DNA from: Candidatus Saccharimonadota bacterium
Lineage (GTDB): Bacteria > Patescibacteriota > Saccharimonadia > Saccharimonadales > Saccharimonadaceae
NCBI GenBank assembly: GCA_017511925.1
Contig: JAFWHS010000014.1
Location: 158,637-222,636, forward strand
Reading direction: 5' to 3'
DNA: 64,000 nucleotides
Shown: positions 22,437 to 31,599 of the stretch, in pieces
How positions within the stretch are numbered: position 1 is the first letter of the stretch
Layout: every line of letters begins with the position of its first letter
Translations under genes and position numbers: made by a program
The notes under the pieces: generated by a model
The model's database searches: none
Told to the model about the DNA's origin: nothing
The model's input: only the letters and a program-made list of their open reading frames with translations

Positions 22437-24827
22437 TTATAACGCTTCAAGTTTTTGCATAATCTCACCGTCGATTCTTTGATCAAATTCCAAATGTAAA
22501 GAAATCCGTTTCTTTTCACCATCAGGCTGATAAATTGAAATCGGCGAAATCTCCGCACGTAAATTATTTTCCGCCAAAACATCATGAATACGCTTCAATA
22601 ACTCACCGTAACTAATATTAGTCTCTACCGTTAAATCACGTTTTTCTTTTTCGGCCACAATATCTACTGTTTTCTTATCTTGTTTCAAGTCCAAAACTGC
22701 ATCAAGATTAATTTCAAAACCTGCCAAATACTCTGCTAGCTTAAAATTCCTTCTCACTGAATTTTTAAATTCACCCACCACGCCAATTTTCTGTTCAGCA
22801 CTCCAAATCTCCGCCGCACGTTTATTCTCGAACGGCAAACTATCTGCGTCTTTATTTTTAAGCGGCAAAAATTCCACCGTAATATTCATCTTCTTAAATA
22901 ATTCTTCAGCGTATTTTTTTGCTTTATAATATGCAGTTTCAGTATTCTTCCGCTCTGCCACCACGAAACCCATTTGCATTTTTTCTACTGGCACGCCCTC
23001 ATCATTCATCCCCCATGCTTTCTGATAAACTTTGTTAATTTCAAAAATCGCAAACTTATCTACTGGCAATTTTTGATTCATATAAGCTTTATCAAGTAAA
23101 CTTGGCACAATAGATTGCCTTACATATTGTAATTCTGGTGAAATTGAATTAACAATTTTATACGAATTATTAGCATCCTGCCCAGCCTTTTTAATCAATT
23201 TCTCACTCACAAAACTATAAGTCAAAAGTTCATTTGCACCAAAATTACTCATCGTACTACGAACAAAATTCTTCAATTCCAACATTTGATTTTTATTTGC
23301 TGTGCGATGTTGTGGCAGAGTAGGAGTAATATTATCATATCCAAGCAATCTCCCTACTTCTTCAATAACATCTTCTTTAATATGAATATCCGTCCGCCAT
23401 AACGGTGCGGTGACAAGCATTTCATTGCCTTCAAGCCTTATTCCAAACCCAACATTTTCCAAAGTTTTTACAATTAACTCTTTCTCATAAGTCGTACCAA
23501 GTAAATCATTTATTTCATCTATCTTCACTTTCACTACACTAGCGCTCTGCCAACCAGGAAAATAATCATCCAAGGCTAGTGGTTTGGCCCCAATTTCTTT
23601 CACCGCTTCGGCTAAGACATTAAACGTACCACCGGCCGGAACGCCTTTTGTAAATCTCGTAATTGCCTCACTAAAAATTCCATGCGACATCTGCGTCTTG
23701 CGCAAATTATACAAACTAAATGAAGCCGATTCCAAAATTACATTCTTTGTATCCTCATCAATCATAGTAGACTTACCGCCCATCGCTCCCGCCAAAGCCA
23801 CCGGCACGTCATTAGAACAAATCACAATATCATTTTCGTTCAACTCTATTTCTTTATCATCAAGCAAAATAATTTTCTCACCCGCGTTAGCCAATCTCAC
23901 ATTTATCATCGGGAAATCAGTCCCACCCACCATCAAAAACTTATCACCATCAAAAGCATGTAAAGGTTGCCCAGTTAAAAGCATTAAATAGTTCGTAATA
24001 TCCACAATTTTTGACCTTGTCATCATGCCAGATTTAGCAAGCTCAATTTGCATTTCCGATAAATATTTTTCCTCCGCCGTAGCCTCCACCACTTTCACCA
24101 AAGCACCAGTATAACGCGGGCAAATCTTGGAATCAGAAATCTTAACCTCAATCTCACCGTCCTTACTTTTTACTCCATCCTTTGTTTCTACCAAAAATCC
24201 TTCCGGAAATACTGTTTCCTTAAACAAAAACTCCGGCTCGATAAATTTCTGTCCCAAAATCCCTGCCACTTCTCTCGCAAAACCAATAATTCCAAAACAA
24301 TCCGGTCTATGCGTAAGTGACTTATTCTCAATTTCAAGAATCAAATCATTCAGATCGAATACATCAGCAAGAGAATCACCAGCCTTAGCCATTGCCGGAT
24401 CAATTTCTACGATTTTTTCATGTTTATCATCAAAATCCAACTCATCCGCACCGGCAAGCATACCGTTGGATTCATAACCTTGCATCTTGCGCTTACCAAT
24501 CACAAAAGGCGCATCTTCATGTATTGAAGCTGGCACTACAGCACCCGGTGCAATCCACACGGCAAACATTCCCTCGCGCACATTTGGTGCACCACACACT
24601 ACCTGGATTAACTCCGACCCACCATTATTAATTTGACACAGAGTCAAATGTGTATCCGGAATCTTTTCTGCAGATTCTACTTTTACTATATATATATTGT
24701 CGTATTTATGTGTCTCATCAATTATGCCTTCGACTTCTACAAGCCTTGCACCAATCAAACGAATCAAATCTTCATTCGACACCGTTATATTTACAAACTT
24801 TTTTAGCCAATTTAATGATATACGCAT
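22437..24827 (-). CDS. pheT: Phenylalanyl-tRNA synthetase beta subunit
   Basis: 796 aa. N-terminal EMAP/OB-type tRNA-binding domain (about 40-150: LTLCQINNGGSELIQVVCGAPN), B3/B4 editing module, B5 domain (KVKIDEINDLLGTTYEKE), the catalytic-like core (EEVGRLLGYDNI, LTYSFVSEKLI) and a C-terminal FDX-ACB anticodon-binding domain. Forms the alpha2-beta2 enzyme with PheS. The gene follows pheS after one base. A tRNA-Phe gene lies at the right edge of the window but is unlinked to this operon. Confidence 0.96.
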   Translation of the reverse strand: MRISLNWLKKFVNITVSNEDLIRLIGARLVEVEGIIDETHKYDNIYIVKVESAEKIPDTHLTLCQINNGGSELIQVVCGAPNVREGMFAVWIAPGAVVPASIHEDAPFVIGKRKMQGYESNGMLAGADELDFDDKHEKIVEIDPAMAKAGDSLADVFDLNDLILEIENKSLTHRPDCFGIIGFAREVAGILGQKFIEPEFLFKETVFPEGFLVETKDGVKSKDGEIEVKISDSKICPRYTGALVKVVEATAEEKYLSEMQIELAKSGMMTRSKIVDITNYLMLLTGQPLHAFDGDKFLMVGGTDFPMINVRLANAGEKIILLDDKEIELNENDIVICSNDVPVALAGAMGGKSTMIDEDTKNVILESASFSLYNLRKTQMSHGIFSEAITRFTKGVPAGGTFNVLAEAVKEIGAKPLALDDYFPGWQSASVVKVKIDEINDLLGTTYEKELIVKTLENVGFGIRLEGNEMLVTAPLWRTDIHIKEDVIEEVGRLLGYDNITPTLPQHRTANKNQMLELKNFVRSTMSNFGANELLTYSFVSEKLIKKAGQDANNSYKIVNSISPELQYVRQSIVPSLLDKAYMNQKLPVDKFAIFEINKVYQKAWGMNDEGVPVEKMQMGFVVAERKNTETAYYKAKKYAEELFKKMNITVEFLPLKNKDADSLPFENKRAAEIWSAEQKIGVVGEFKNSVRRNFKLAEYLAGFEINLDAVLDLKQDKKTVDIVAEKEKRDLTVETNISYGELLKRIHDVLAENNLRAEISPISIYQPDGEKKRISLHLEFDQRIDGEIMQKLEAL

Positions 24828-24828
24828 T

Positions 24829-25785
24829 TTAAAACTCCCTCAAAAAGTTAAGATTTCCCGATTCAAAATATCTCACATCCTTAAGACCATAACGCAACAT
24901 CACCAGGCGATCTATTCCTCCGCCCCAAGCAAAACCGTGATATTTCTCCGGGTCAATCCCTGCCATTTTCAATACATTTGGATGAATCATCCCGCAACCA
25001 AGCATCTCCAGAAAATCACCCTTCTTGCCACCAAGTGCCTGCGGTTTTTCAATCATAAATTCCAAACTTGGTTCCGTAAACGGGAAATACCCAGGCTGAG
25101 TTCTAATATTCAATTTTTGCTCATAATACTTTTCAAAAAACTCCCGCAAAATCCCAAGCATATCGCCCATTGTACATTTTTCCGACACATACACACCCTC
25201 ACATTGATAAAATGTATGTTCGTGTGTAGCATCCACATCCTCATTACGATATACTCTGCCCGGCACTACTACCGCAATCTCTTCACCACGTTTTAGATTA
25301 TCACGATACATTTTTAAAACTCTATTCTGCATTGTTGAAGTATGTGCTGGCGGTATCAATCCTTCTTCGGTCCGAAAAGTATCATAACCATCGCGCGCTG
25401 GATGTTCTTTTGGGAAATTTAAAGAATCGAACATATGATACTCATCATCAAGCTGCCTTGATTCCACCACATCAAAACCCATCATTTGATAAATTTCCAC
25501 CACCCGTTTCAATTCTGCTGTCAAAGGATGTCTCGATCCATCAAGTACCGAATACAATTCTGGCAAAGGTTCATTTGGCGCACATGGTGCAGTAATATCA
25601 ATCGGCTCCACTTCGGTATCCAACGCCGCCTCTTCCACCGCACGAATTTGCTCCAGAATATCCATCTTCTCAGCATTTAATTTACGCCCAAACTCCGCCC
25701 GTTGCTCTACCGGTACATCCTTAATACCTGCGTACTTCGCATTCAAATTTTTTAGTTCAGATTTTAGTTTCTCCAACTCTTCCAT
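24829..25785 (-). CDS. pheS: Phenylalanyl-tRNA synthetase alpha subunit
   Basis: 318 aa, catalytic subunit. The N-terminal coiled coil is short; class II motif 2 (RVYRNEDVDATHEHTFYQCE) and motif 3 (GFAWGGGIDRLVMLRYGL) are clear, as is FPFTEPSLEF, which lines the Phe pocket. First gene of pheST. A TATAAT at 25800-25795 ends nine bases before ATG 25785, so the leader would be at most a few bases. No ribosome binding site is seen. Confidence 0.97.
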   Translation of the reverse strand: MEELEKLKSELKNLNAKYAGIKDVPVEQRAEFGRKLNAEKMDILEQIRAVEEAALDTEVEPIDITAPCAPNEPLPELYSVLDGSRHPLTAELKRVVEIYQMMGFDVVESRQLDDEYHMFDSLNFPKEHPARDGYDTFRTEEGLIPPAHTSTMQNRVLKMYRDNLKRGEEIAVVVPGRVYRNEDVDATHEHTFYQCEGVYVSEKCTMGDMLGILREFFEKYYEQKLNIRTQPGYFPFTEPSLEFMIEKPQALGGKKGDFLEMLGCGMIHPNVLKMAGIDPEKYHGFAWGGGIDRLVMLRYGLKDVRYFESGNLNFLREF

Positions 25786-25800
25786 ATAATATATATTATA

Positions 25801-25962
25801 TCACAGCTTTATCTTTTTAAATAAATCCTCTATGTACGCCGAATCTTCTACAAAATCAGGATCATCCCGCGAGCTAGTTTGCAATTTTGCCCTAAGATCC
25901 GCATTGATTCTTCGCGTTAATTCTTCATTTTTATCTTCTTCTCGATTCATCATTATTGCCAT
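25801..25962 (-). CDS. Small charged protein, 53 aa, unknown function
   Basis: Frame from ATG 25962 to TGA 25801. Starts MAIMMNREEDKNEELTRRIN and ends EDLFKKIKL; very rich in Asp, Glu, Lys and Arg, probably helical, with no membrane segment. It has TATAAT (25974-25969) ending six bases before the ATG, the same leaderless arrangement as many genes here, which is the main reason to call it. Its stop abuts the pheS promoter. No family recognised. Confidence 0.55.
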   Translation of the reverse strand: MAIMMNREEDKNEELTRRINADLRAKLQTSSRDDPDFVEDSAYIEDLFKKIKL

Positions 25963-25968
25963 TTTTTC

Positions 25969-25997
25969 ATTATACCATAATCAAAGTGTGCTATAAT
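25969..25997. promoter_or_regulatory. Back-to-back -10 elements, divergent promoter
   Basis: A minus-strand TATAAT (25974-25969) serves the 53-aa gene, and a plus-strand TATAAT (25992-25997), preceded by AAAGTGTGC, serves the aquaporin-like gene. Only 17 bases lie between them, so the two polymerases cannot bind at once. Confidence 0.6.
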
Positions 25998-26024
25998 TGT
26001 ATCAATATTATTTAAGGAGGAATC

Positions 26025-26942
26025 ATGGCAACAAAAAAGCCAAAGTCGTCCGCAAAGTCTACTAAGACAAAAGCGACGAAATCTCAAACTGCCGCGAAGA
26101 CTGTCGAAACACCAGTATCCGAGGCTCCTAAAAAAACTACAGCTGAAAAATCCAGCAAAAAATCTTGCTTGAGCGGTTTCTTTGCTAAAAAATACGAAGA
26201 AAAAGAAAGCATCCTCACAGTATTCAAGAGCCATAAATTCTATGGCGCTCTACTCGGAGAAGTGATCGGCACAGCACTTATCACGCTATTGCTGTTCGCC
26301 CTTTCACTCATGGGTATTGCTTCAATCGCTACTTACTCATTCGCAGTATTAGCTATTTTCATCGCAGTATATGCTTTTTCTAGCGCCTGCCTTAACCCTA
26401 TCGTTGCTGCCGGCATGATGGCTTCTCGCCGCATGTCTGTCATCCGCGGTGTTATGTATATCATTGCTGAAATCGTCGGTGCATGGCTCGGTTGGCTTAT
26501 CTTCAACGCTTTCCACCTCGCCGGTGGTGACACCGCTATGGTAGATGTGCCAGTCATGGCAGAGATTGCCGAAGGTAATTTCTGGGTTACTGCAATGGTA
26601 GAATTGCTCGGCGCAGTTATCATTGCGTTCTTCTATGCTCGTGCCCTCAAATACAAGCGCAGTGTATTTACATTCGGCGCAACCATCGCCGGTGGTCTAG
26701 CACTTGCTATCGTACTCGGCTACGTAGTTTCTGCAGCCTTCGTTGGCTTAAATAGTAACTTTATCTTCAACCCAGCTTCAGCTTTGATGCTTCAAATTTT
26801 CCCAACCGCTGGTGAAAACTTTGGTGAAATCATGGGCGGCGTTTGCCAAGCTCTCTCGGTTTACGCACTCATCCCAATGATCGGCGGCGTCTGCGGTTTC
26901 TACTTGTCAGACTTCATGGGCAAACTAAGCTCCGAAGAGTAA
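26025..26942 (+). CDS. Aquaporin / MIP-family channel with Lys-rich N-terminal extension
   Basis: 305 aa. Residues 1-60 are a low-complexity, Lys/Ala/Thr-rich cytoplasmic extension. The channel core (about 72-300) has six membrane helices and the two half-helix motifs: NPI in SACLNPIVAAGMM (variant of NPA) and NPA in FIFNPASALMLQIFP. A water or small neutral solute channel is expected; glycerol versus water specificity cannot be settled by eye. AAGGAGG precedes the ATG at a good distance, unlike the leaderless neighbours. Confidence 0.88.
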   Translation: MATKKPKSSAKSTKTKATKSQTAAKTVETPVSEAPKKTTAEKSSKKSCLSGFFAKKYEEKESILTVFKSHKFYGALLGEVIGTALITLLLFALSLMGIASIATYSFAVLAIFIAVYAFSSACLNPIVAAGMMASRRMSVIRGVMYIIAEIVGAWLGWLIFNAFHLAGGDTAMVDVPVMAEIAEGNFWVTAMVELLGAVIIAFFYARALKYKRSVFTFGATIAGGLALAIVLGYVVSAAFVGLNSNFIFNPASALMLQIFPTAGENFGEIMGGVCQALSVYALIPMIGGVCGFYLSDFMGKLSSEE

Positions 26943-26957
26943 AGTACTTTAAATAAA

Positions 26958-26988
26958 AAAATAACTCTCTTACGAGAGTTATTTTTTT
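26958..26988. terminator. Bidirectional terminator between aquaporin gene and metG
   Basis: Ten-base-pair hairpin AATAACTCTC / GAGAGTTATT with a four-base loop, flanked by A and T runs, between convergent genes. Confidence 0.9.
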
Positions 26989-26989
26989 A

Positions 26990-28405
26990 TTATTGCTTAG
27001 GGAACAATGGCACTTCTGGTGGCATAATTGGATCAGCAAAAACTTTCTCAATTTTTTTACATGTATCTGGAATAAACGGCTTCAGCATATTATTTGCATT
27101 CAAAAGTTCATCAATTAGCCCAATCATACAAGTATTCAACTTCTCGATCTCACCATTTTTTGCCAGACTCCAAGGTTTTTCTTCATCAATCTTACGATTG
27201 ATATCCTGCACTTTTGCCCACACATAATCAAACGCTTTACTGTATTCAAAATTATCCATTAATTCAGTATACTCGTGCGGCAACTCAAATTTCAACTCAT
27301 CATTAATCGTAATGTTATTCTTTTTTGCTAAAGTTGCCAGCCTCTGTACCAAATTACCAAGATCATTTGCAAGTTCGTTATTATAAGCGTTGTCAAACTT
27401 TTCCCATGTAAAATCCGAATCCGCAAAAGTATCTATATGCCTTAAGAAATAATAACGAAACGCATCTAAACCATGTTTTTCTATAGCTTCCATAGGATCC
27501 ACTACATTGCCAATCGATTTAGACATCTTTTGCCCATTAGCTAATACCATCCCATGCGAAACTAAATTCTTTGGCAAAGGAAGCCCTAGCCCCATCAGCA
27601 TCGCTGGCCAAATAATTGCATGGAATCTCAAAATATCCTTACCAACAAACTGCGCTTCCGCTGGCCACCAATCCAAAATATCTTTTTCTGGATATCCAAG
27701 TACCGTAATATAATTTGCCAATGCATCAATCCATACATACATTACTTGTGTATCATCATCGGGTACCGACACTCCCCATGTCAATTGTTCCTTCGGACGC
27801 GAAATCGACACATCGGGCGAATCTGCCAACAGTTTCAAAATCTCTTTCTTGCGGAATTCCGGCAAAATCACCATCTCTCCAGATTCTATAGCCTGGTTAA
27901 TCCTATCCTTAAAATCCGCAATCCTAAGATAATAATTTTCCTCTTCTAGTCTCTCGTACGGTTTCTGATGATCCGGGCACACCCCATTATTCTCTTCATA
28001 TTCCTTCTCAGTTATAAACCTCTCACAACCAGTACAATACCAACCCTCATATTTGGCCTTATATATATGGTTTTCCAATTTCTTCCAAATTTCCTGACAG
28101 CCTTTTTCGTGCATAGCATCAGTGGTCCGAACAAAATCTGTATAATGCACCCCCAATTTATATATGAAATCTTTGAACTTCTGTGTATTTTCCGCTACAT
28201 ATTCTTCTACGGGTATACCCAGATCCGCTGCTTTCTGAAAAATTTTTCCACCATGCTCATCTACTCCAGCTTGCATTCTTACTTCATCGCCTATCATAGC
28301 ATGATACCTTGCACACACATCAGCCAAACAATAATCCATCGCATGACCTATATGCGGTGTGCCGTTTACATATGGTATAGCAGTGGTAATATAAGTCTTT
28401 TTCAT
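26990..28405 (-). CDS. metG: Methionyl-tRNA synthetase
   Basis: 471 aa class I synthetase. HIGH motif as PHIGHA, KMSKS as QKMSKSIGNVVDP. The knuckle is of the one-zinc type and retains its ligands (WYCTGCERF ... CPDHQKPY). The anticodon-binding helical domain is present (DNLGN-like ANDLGNLVQRL; KPW). There is no C-terminal OB-fold (MetRS-beta) extension. TAAAAT ends six bases before ATG 28405, so leaderless translation is predicted. Confidence 0.96.
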   Translation of the reverse strand: MKKTYITTAIPYVNGTPHIGHAMDYCLADVCARYHAMIGDEVRMQAGVDEHGGKIFQKAADLGIPVEEYVAENTQKFKDFIYKLGVHYTDFVRTTDAMHEKGCQEIWKKLENHIYKAKYEGWYCTGCERFITEKEYEENNGVCPDHQKPYERLEEENYYLRIADFKDRINQAIESGEMVILPEFRKKEILKLLADSPDVSISRPKEQLTWGVSVPDDDTQVMYVWIDALANYITVLGYPEKDILDWWPAEAQFVGKDILRFHAIIWPAMLMGLGLPLPKNLVSHGMVLANGQKMSKSIGNVVDPMEAIEKHGLDAFRYYFLRHIDTFADSDFTWEKFDNAYNNELANDLGNLVQRLATLAKKNNITINDELKFELPHEYTELMDNFEYSKAFDYVWAKVQDINRKIDEEKPWSLAKNGEIEKLNTCMIGLIDELLNANNMLKPFIPDTCKKIEKVFADPIMPPEVPLFPKQ

Positions 28406-28436
28406 AAATATATTTTACAATACTTTCACCAAACAA

Positions 28437-28466
28437 ACAAGGGTCAGCTCTATTGCCAACCCTTGT
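28437..28466 (-). terminator. Probable terminator after the Pro/Ala-rich protein gene
   Basis: Eight-base stem ACAAGGGT / ACCCTTGT with a 14-base loop. The T-tract in minus sense is interrupted, so this is a weaker call. Confidence 0.45.
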
Positions 28467-28487
28467 CTAAAATAACTTTATTTTGCA

Positions 28488-29156
28488 CTAACCCATCATG
28501 GATACTAATAATACTATTAGCGCCACCACCACTACTGCTGCAATCGCAATCAAAATATATAAAGTTTTCTTATCCATTTTCTTCTTCGCCGGAGCCGCCG
28601 CCATATTATTAACGGGCGCCTCTGCAGCCGGGTCATTAAATGCCACACTCGGCGTACGTTCGCTTGGATTATTTGCGAAAGTATTCACCATAGGATCAGT
28701 CTGAGTCTGGTTATTTTCCGCCGGCACCGAAATCGCGCTACCGATAGACCCCGGCACTGGAGCAGAAGCCTTAAGCGGAGCCTTGAGCTCTTCTTCTTCT
28801 GGATCTGGCGTCTTTGGTGGAGCTGGCATAGTAATTGGATCGGTCGCCCCCAACATCTCATCACTACCGGGCTGATAAATATTAGCATTAGCAGCTGGAT
28901 TAATCACTGGATTCACTGCCGCTGGCGCCTCTGGAGTAGCCACCGGTACATCAACTGGTGCCGCCGCTACATCCGGCATCGCTGGAGCTACTACCCCGCT
29001 AGGCTCAATTACCGGTGCTACCGGCGCTGGTTGCACTACTGGTGCCTCTGGAGCTACTGGAGCAGCTACAGGAGTCTCCACTGGCGCTGCCGGCGATGGA
29101 GCTACTGGCGCAGGAGCAGGATTTGGTGTTGGTATCGGATTATTTGTTTGATCCAT
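28488..29156 (-). CDS. Pro/Ala/Val-rich protein with C-terminal membrane anchor
   Basis: 222 aa. Residues 1-190 are low complexity, rich in Pro, Ala and Val (many APV / PVA steps), with no folded domain visible. A Lys cluster (KKKMDKKT) precedes one C-terminal hydrophobic helix (about 198-220) that ends the protein. With no signal peptide, the tail-anchored layout predicts the Pro-rich part in the cytoplasm, though a flipped topology is possible. Strong promoter at 29194-29222. Function unknown. Confidence 0.75.
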   Translation of the reverse strand: MDQTNNPIPTPNPAPAPVAPSPAAPVETPVAAPVAPEAPVVQPAPVAPVIEPSGVVAPAMPDVAAAPVDVPVATPEAPAAVNPVINPAANANIYQPGSDEMLGATDPITMPAPPKTPDPEEEELKAPLKASAPVPGSIGSAISVPAENNQTQTDPMVNTFANNPSERTPSVAFNDPAAEAPVNNMAAAPAKKKMDKKTLYILIAIAAVVVVALIVLLVSMMG

Positions 29157-29193
29157 CTCAAAAATTCCTTATTAAGTCTTATTCTTTTATCTA

Positions 29194-29222
29194 ATTTTAA
29201 CACTTATGCTTAAAACTATCAA
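29194..29222 (-). promoter_or_regulatory. Promoter for the Pro/Ala-rich protein
   Basis: In minus sense, TTGATA (29222-29217), 17 bases including AGCATAAGTGT, then TAAAAT (29199-29194). Confidence 0.75.
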
Positions 29223-29227
29223 GCAAA

Positions 29228-30142
29228 CTATATCTTTATTTTAGAGATTGCACCCCTAAGTACATTCACAGATTTCTGCAATTCTACCCCCTCACGCTCA
29301 GAAATCTTTACATCAAGTCTCCGGATCACTCCAGCCCTCCCCACTACCGACGGCCAACCAAAACACGTTCCCGAAAAACTATCATAAGATGATACTGGCA
29401 AAACCCGCATTTCGTCATTTAAAATACAATTCAATATTTGTACCACACAAGTCGCGATGCCATAATAAGTTGCGCCCTTCTTTTCAATGATTTGATAAGC
29501 CTCGCCTCGCACATAGTCAGAAATACCAGTCAACACTTCCCTTGGTAGCATTTCGGTCACCTTTTGTCCACCTACATCCGCAAGCGACCATGCTGTAAAT
29601 TCTGAATCACCATGCTCGCCAATCTGATAAGCATGCACTGATTTCGGATTTACATTCAAATAACTAGCAATGCGATGTTTCAATCTCGCTGAATCAAGTA
29701 CTGTACCAGAACCAATCACCCTCTCATATGGTAAACCAGAAAACTTCCAAGTGAAATAAGTCAAAACATCCATTGGGTTCGTCACCACTAAGAAAATCCC
29801 ATTAAACCCGCTCGCCATGATTTGGTCAATCATGCCCTTCAAAATATTCACATTCTTTTTGAGTAACTGCATCCTAGTCTCACCAGGCTTCTGTGCCGCA
29901 CCAGCCGTAATCACTACCACATCACAATCCTTAGCATCTTTATAAGTACCGCTTTTCACTTTCACATAACTCGGCGCTACCGCCAAAGCGTCCGCAAGAT
30001 CCATCGCCTCGCCTTCGGCGTCTTTCGCAATAATATCAGTCAAAACTAGCTCGTTTACCGCCGTGCGCTGATTTACCAAAGCAAAAGCGATGCTCGCTCC
30101 AACATTGCCAGTGCCCACAATCATGACTTTGTTGTTATCCAT
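29228..30142 (-). CDS. ldh: L-lactate dehydrogenase
   Basis: 304 aa NAD-dependent enzyme reducing pyruvate to lactate. Rossmann motif GTGNVGASIAFAL, aspartate for NAD at TDIIAKDAEGEAMDL, the loop QKPGETR whose Gln favours pyruvate (lactate rather than malate dehydrogenase), and the catalytic histidine in IGEHGDSEF. It implies a fermentative metabolism that regenerates NAD. ATG 30142 is chosen because TATAAT (30154-30149) ends six bases before it; the longer open frame lies inside the upstream gene. This is another predicted leaderless mRNA. Confidence 0.94.
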   Translation of the reverse strand: MDNNKVMIVGTGNVGASIAFALVNQRTAVNELVLTDIIAKDAEGEAMDLADALAVAPSYVKVKSGTYKDAKDCDVVVITAGAAQKPGETRMQLLKKNVNILKGMIDQIMASGFNGIFLVVTNPMDVLTYFTWKFSGLPYERVIGSGTVLDSARLKHRIASYLNVNPKSVHAYQIGEHGDSEFTAWSLADVGGQKVTEMLPREVLTGISDYVRGEAYQIIEKKGATYYGIATCVVQILNCILNDEMRVLPVSSYDSFSGTCFGWPSVVGRAGVIRRLDVKISEREGVELQKSVNVLRGAISKIKI

Positions 30143-30149
30143 GCGTCTA

Positions 30150-31574
30150 TTATACCATAAGCGATTCAAAATACAATTTTAATTCTTCGCTAATAAATTT
30201 ATCTTTCTCGTAAACTGCTTTCAACTCTTCCAAAAATCTCGGCGCCTGTCGCGCCAATCTTTCCTGACGGTACGTCTCCCATTTTTCATACTCGCTCTCA
30301 GACAAACTTTGCGGAAAATTTCGCCCCTTATAATGCAGCAACAATTCCGGCAGCCTCACATCATCAAAATCAGGATGAAAATCCGCCAATTTATTCTCGT
30401 CAGCATTTCTGACTGCTGCCACCTTAATTTTATCACGCTCGTTCAAAAACCCATCGTAAAGCGCTACTTCCGGCTCCAAAGTTGGCGGAAACTCTGGACG
30501 ATTTTCATACTGACTTCGCATTTGTTCCGCAAACTCTGGATGCTTCAAAAGTATTTGCAAATTTTCTTCTACCTTTTCACGAGTCAATCCAATCTTTTTC
30601 CAACCGTCAGCCTTTTCTAGTACACCAAGCGGGGCCACCGCCGGACATTTGTTATAGCATAATTCTTTCACGACCGGGAAAAATTTCACTTTAGCGGGTC
30701 CTGCCGACTTTTCCTCCCCCAAAATTTTGCTATCGCAAACATTTTGGGGGTCCCCCTCCAAAGTCGTCACCCGCTCAAGCAACTCTTTTAAATTGTACCT
30801 AAGATCATATACTAATAAATTCCCATTTCTTCCTGGCGCCAATGGAAACACCACTGTAGTCTTCTCGTATTCAGTCGCATATCTCCCGCTCGCATAGACA
30901 AAAGGTTGCTTATTATCCAAATTCGCCAACTTCTTCACTTCTTTCTTATCGCGCATTTTAAAAAGGTAGCCAAACAATTCCGGCTGTTTCTGTTTTATCA
31001 GATTCGCCACCGCGATCGTCGCATACACATCCGAAAGCGCATCATGCGCATGCGCATGTTCCAATCCATTTAGTTTCGTAATAAGCTCCAGCCGATTCGT
31101 CGCCTTACCATCTTCTCTTACCGGCCAATTTATCCCCTCCGGCCGAAGCGCCCTCGTCAACCTCACTACATCCAACATATCCCAACGCGATCTGCCATCC
31201 CTCCATTCCCATTCATACGGGTCATAAAAATTTCGCCACAAAATCGCCCGCATAAATTCATCGTCAAACCGCACCGTATTGTACCCCACTGCCACCGTAC
31301 CGGGCGTAAATACCTCTTCAGTCACATATCGCACGAATTCCGCTTCACTCATCCCATCAGCAAGCGTTTGTTGCGGTGTGATACCCGTCACCATGATCGC
31401 CCCCGGATTTGGCAAAGCATCATCGGTCATTTTTACTAGCAAATTTACCGGCTCACCAATCGGATTTAGATCCATGTCAGTCCGCTGCCCAGCAAACTGC
31501 ATAATCCTATCCTCCCGCGGATTCAGCCCCGATGTCTCAAGATCATAAAAGAAAAAACTATTCCCTCTCTCCAT
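30150..31574 (-). CDS. sbcB: Exodeoxyribonuclease I
   Basis: 474 aa single-strand 3'-5' DNA exonuclease of the DEDDh group. Exo I motif FFYDLETSGLNPREDRIMQF, exo II in VGYNTVRFDDEFMRAILWRN, exo III with HAHDALSDVYATIAVANLI. The SH3-like and C-terminal helical regions follow, so this is a full-length SbcB rather than a DnaQ fragment. It acts in recombination and mismatch repair. ATG 31574 is seven bases after a TATAAT. The gene ends seven bases before ldh. Confidence 0.92.
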   Translation of the reverse strand: MERGNSFFFYDLETSGLNPREDRIMQFAGQRTDMDLNPIGEPVNLLVKMTDDALPNPGAIMVTGITPQQTLADGMSEAEFVRYVTEEVFTPGTVAVGYNTVRFDDEFMRAILWRNFYDPYEWEWRDGRSRWDMLDVVRLTRALRPEGINWPVREDGKATNRLELITKLNGLEHAHAHDALSDVYATIAVANLIKQKQPELFGYLFKMRDKKEVKKLANLDNKQPFVYASGRYATEYEKTTVVFPLAPGRNGNLLVYDLRYNLKELLERVTTLEGDPQNVCDSKILGEEKSAGPAKVKFFPVVKELCYNKCPAVAPLGVLEKADGWKKIGLTREKVEENLQILLKHPEFAEQMRSQYENRPEFPPTLEPEVALYDGFLNERDKIKVAAVRNADENKLADFHPDFDDVRLPELLLHYKGRNFPQSLSESEYEKWETYRQERLARQAPRFLEELKAVYEKDKFISEELKLYFESLMV

Positions 31575-31599
31575 ACACCAAATTATAACACACAAAAAT

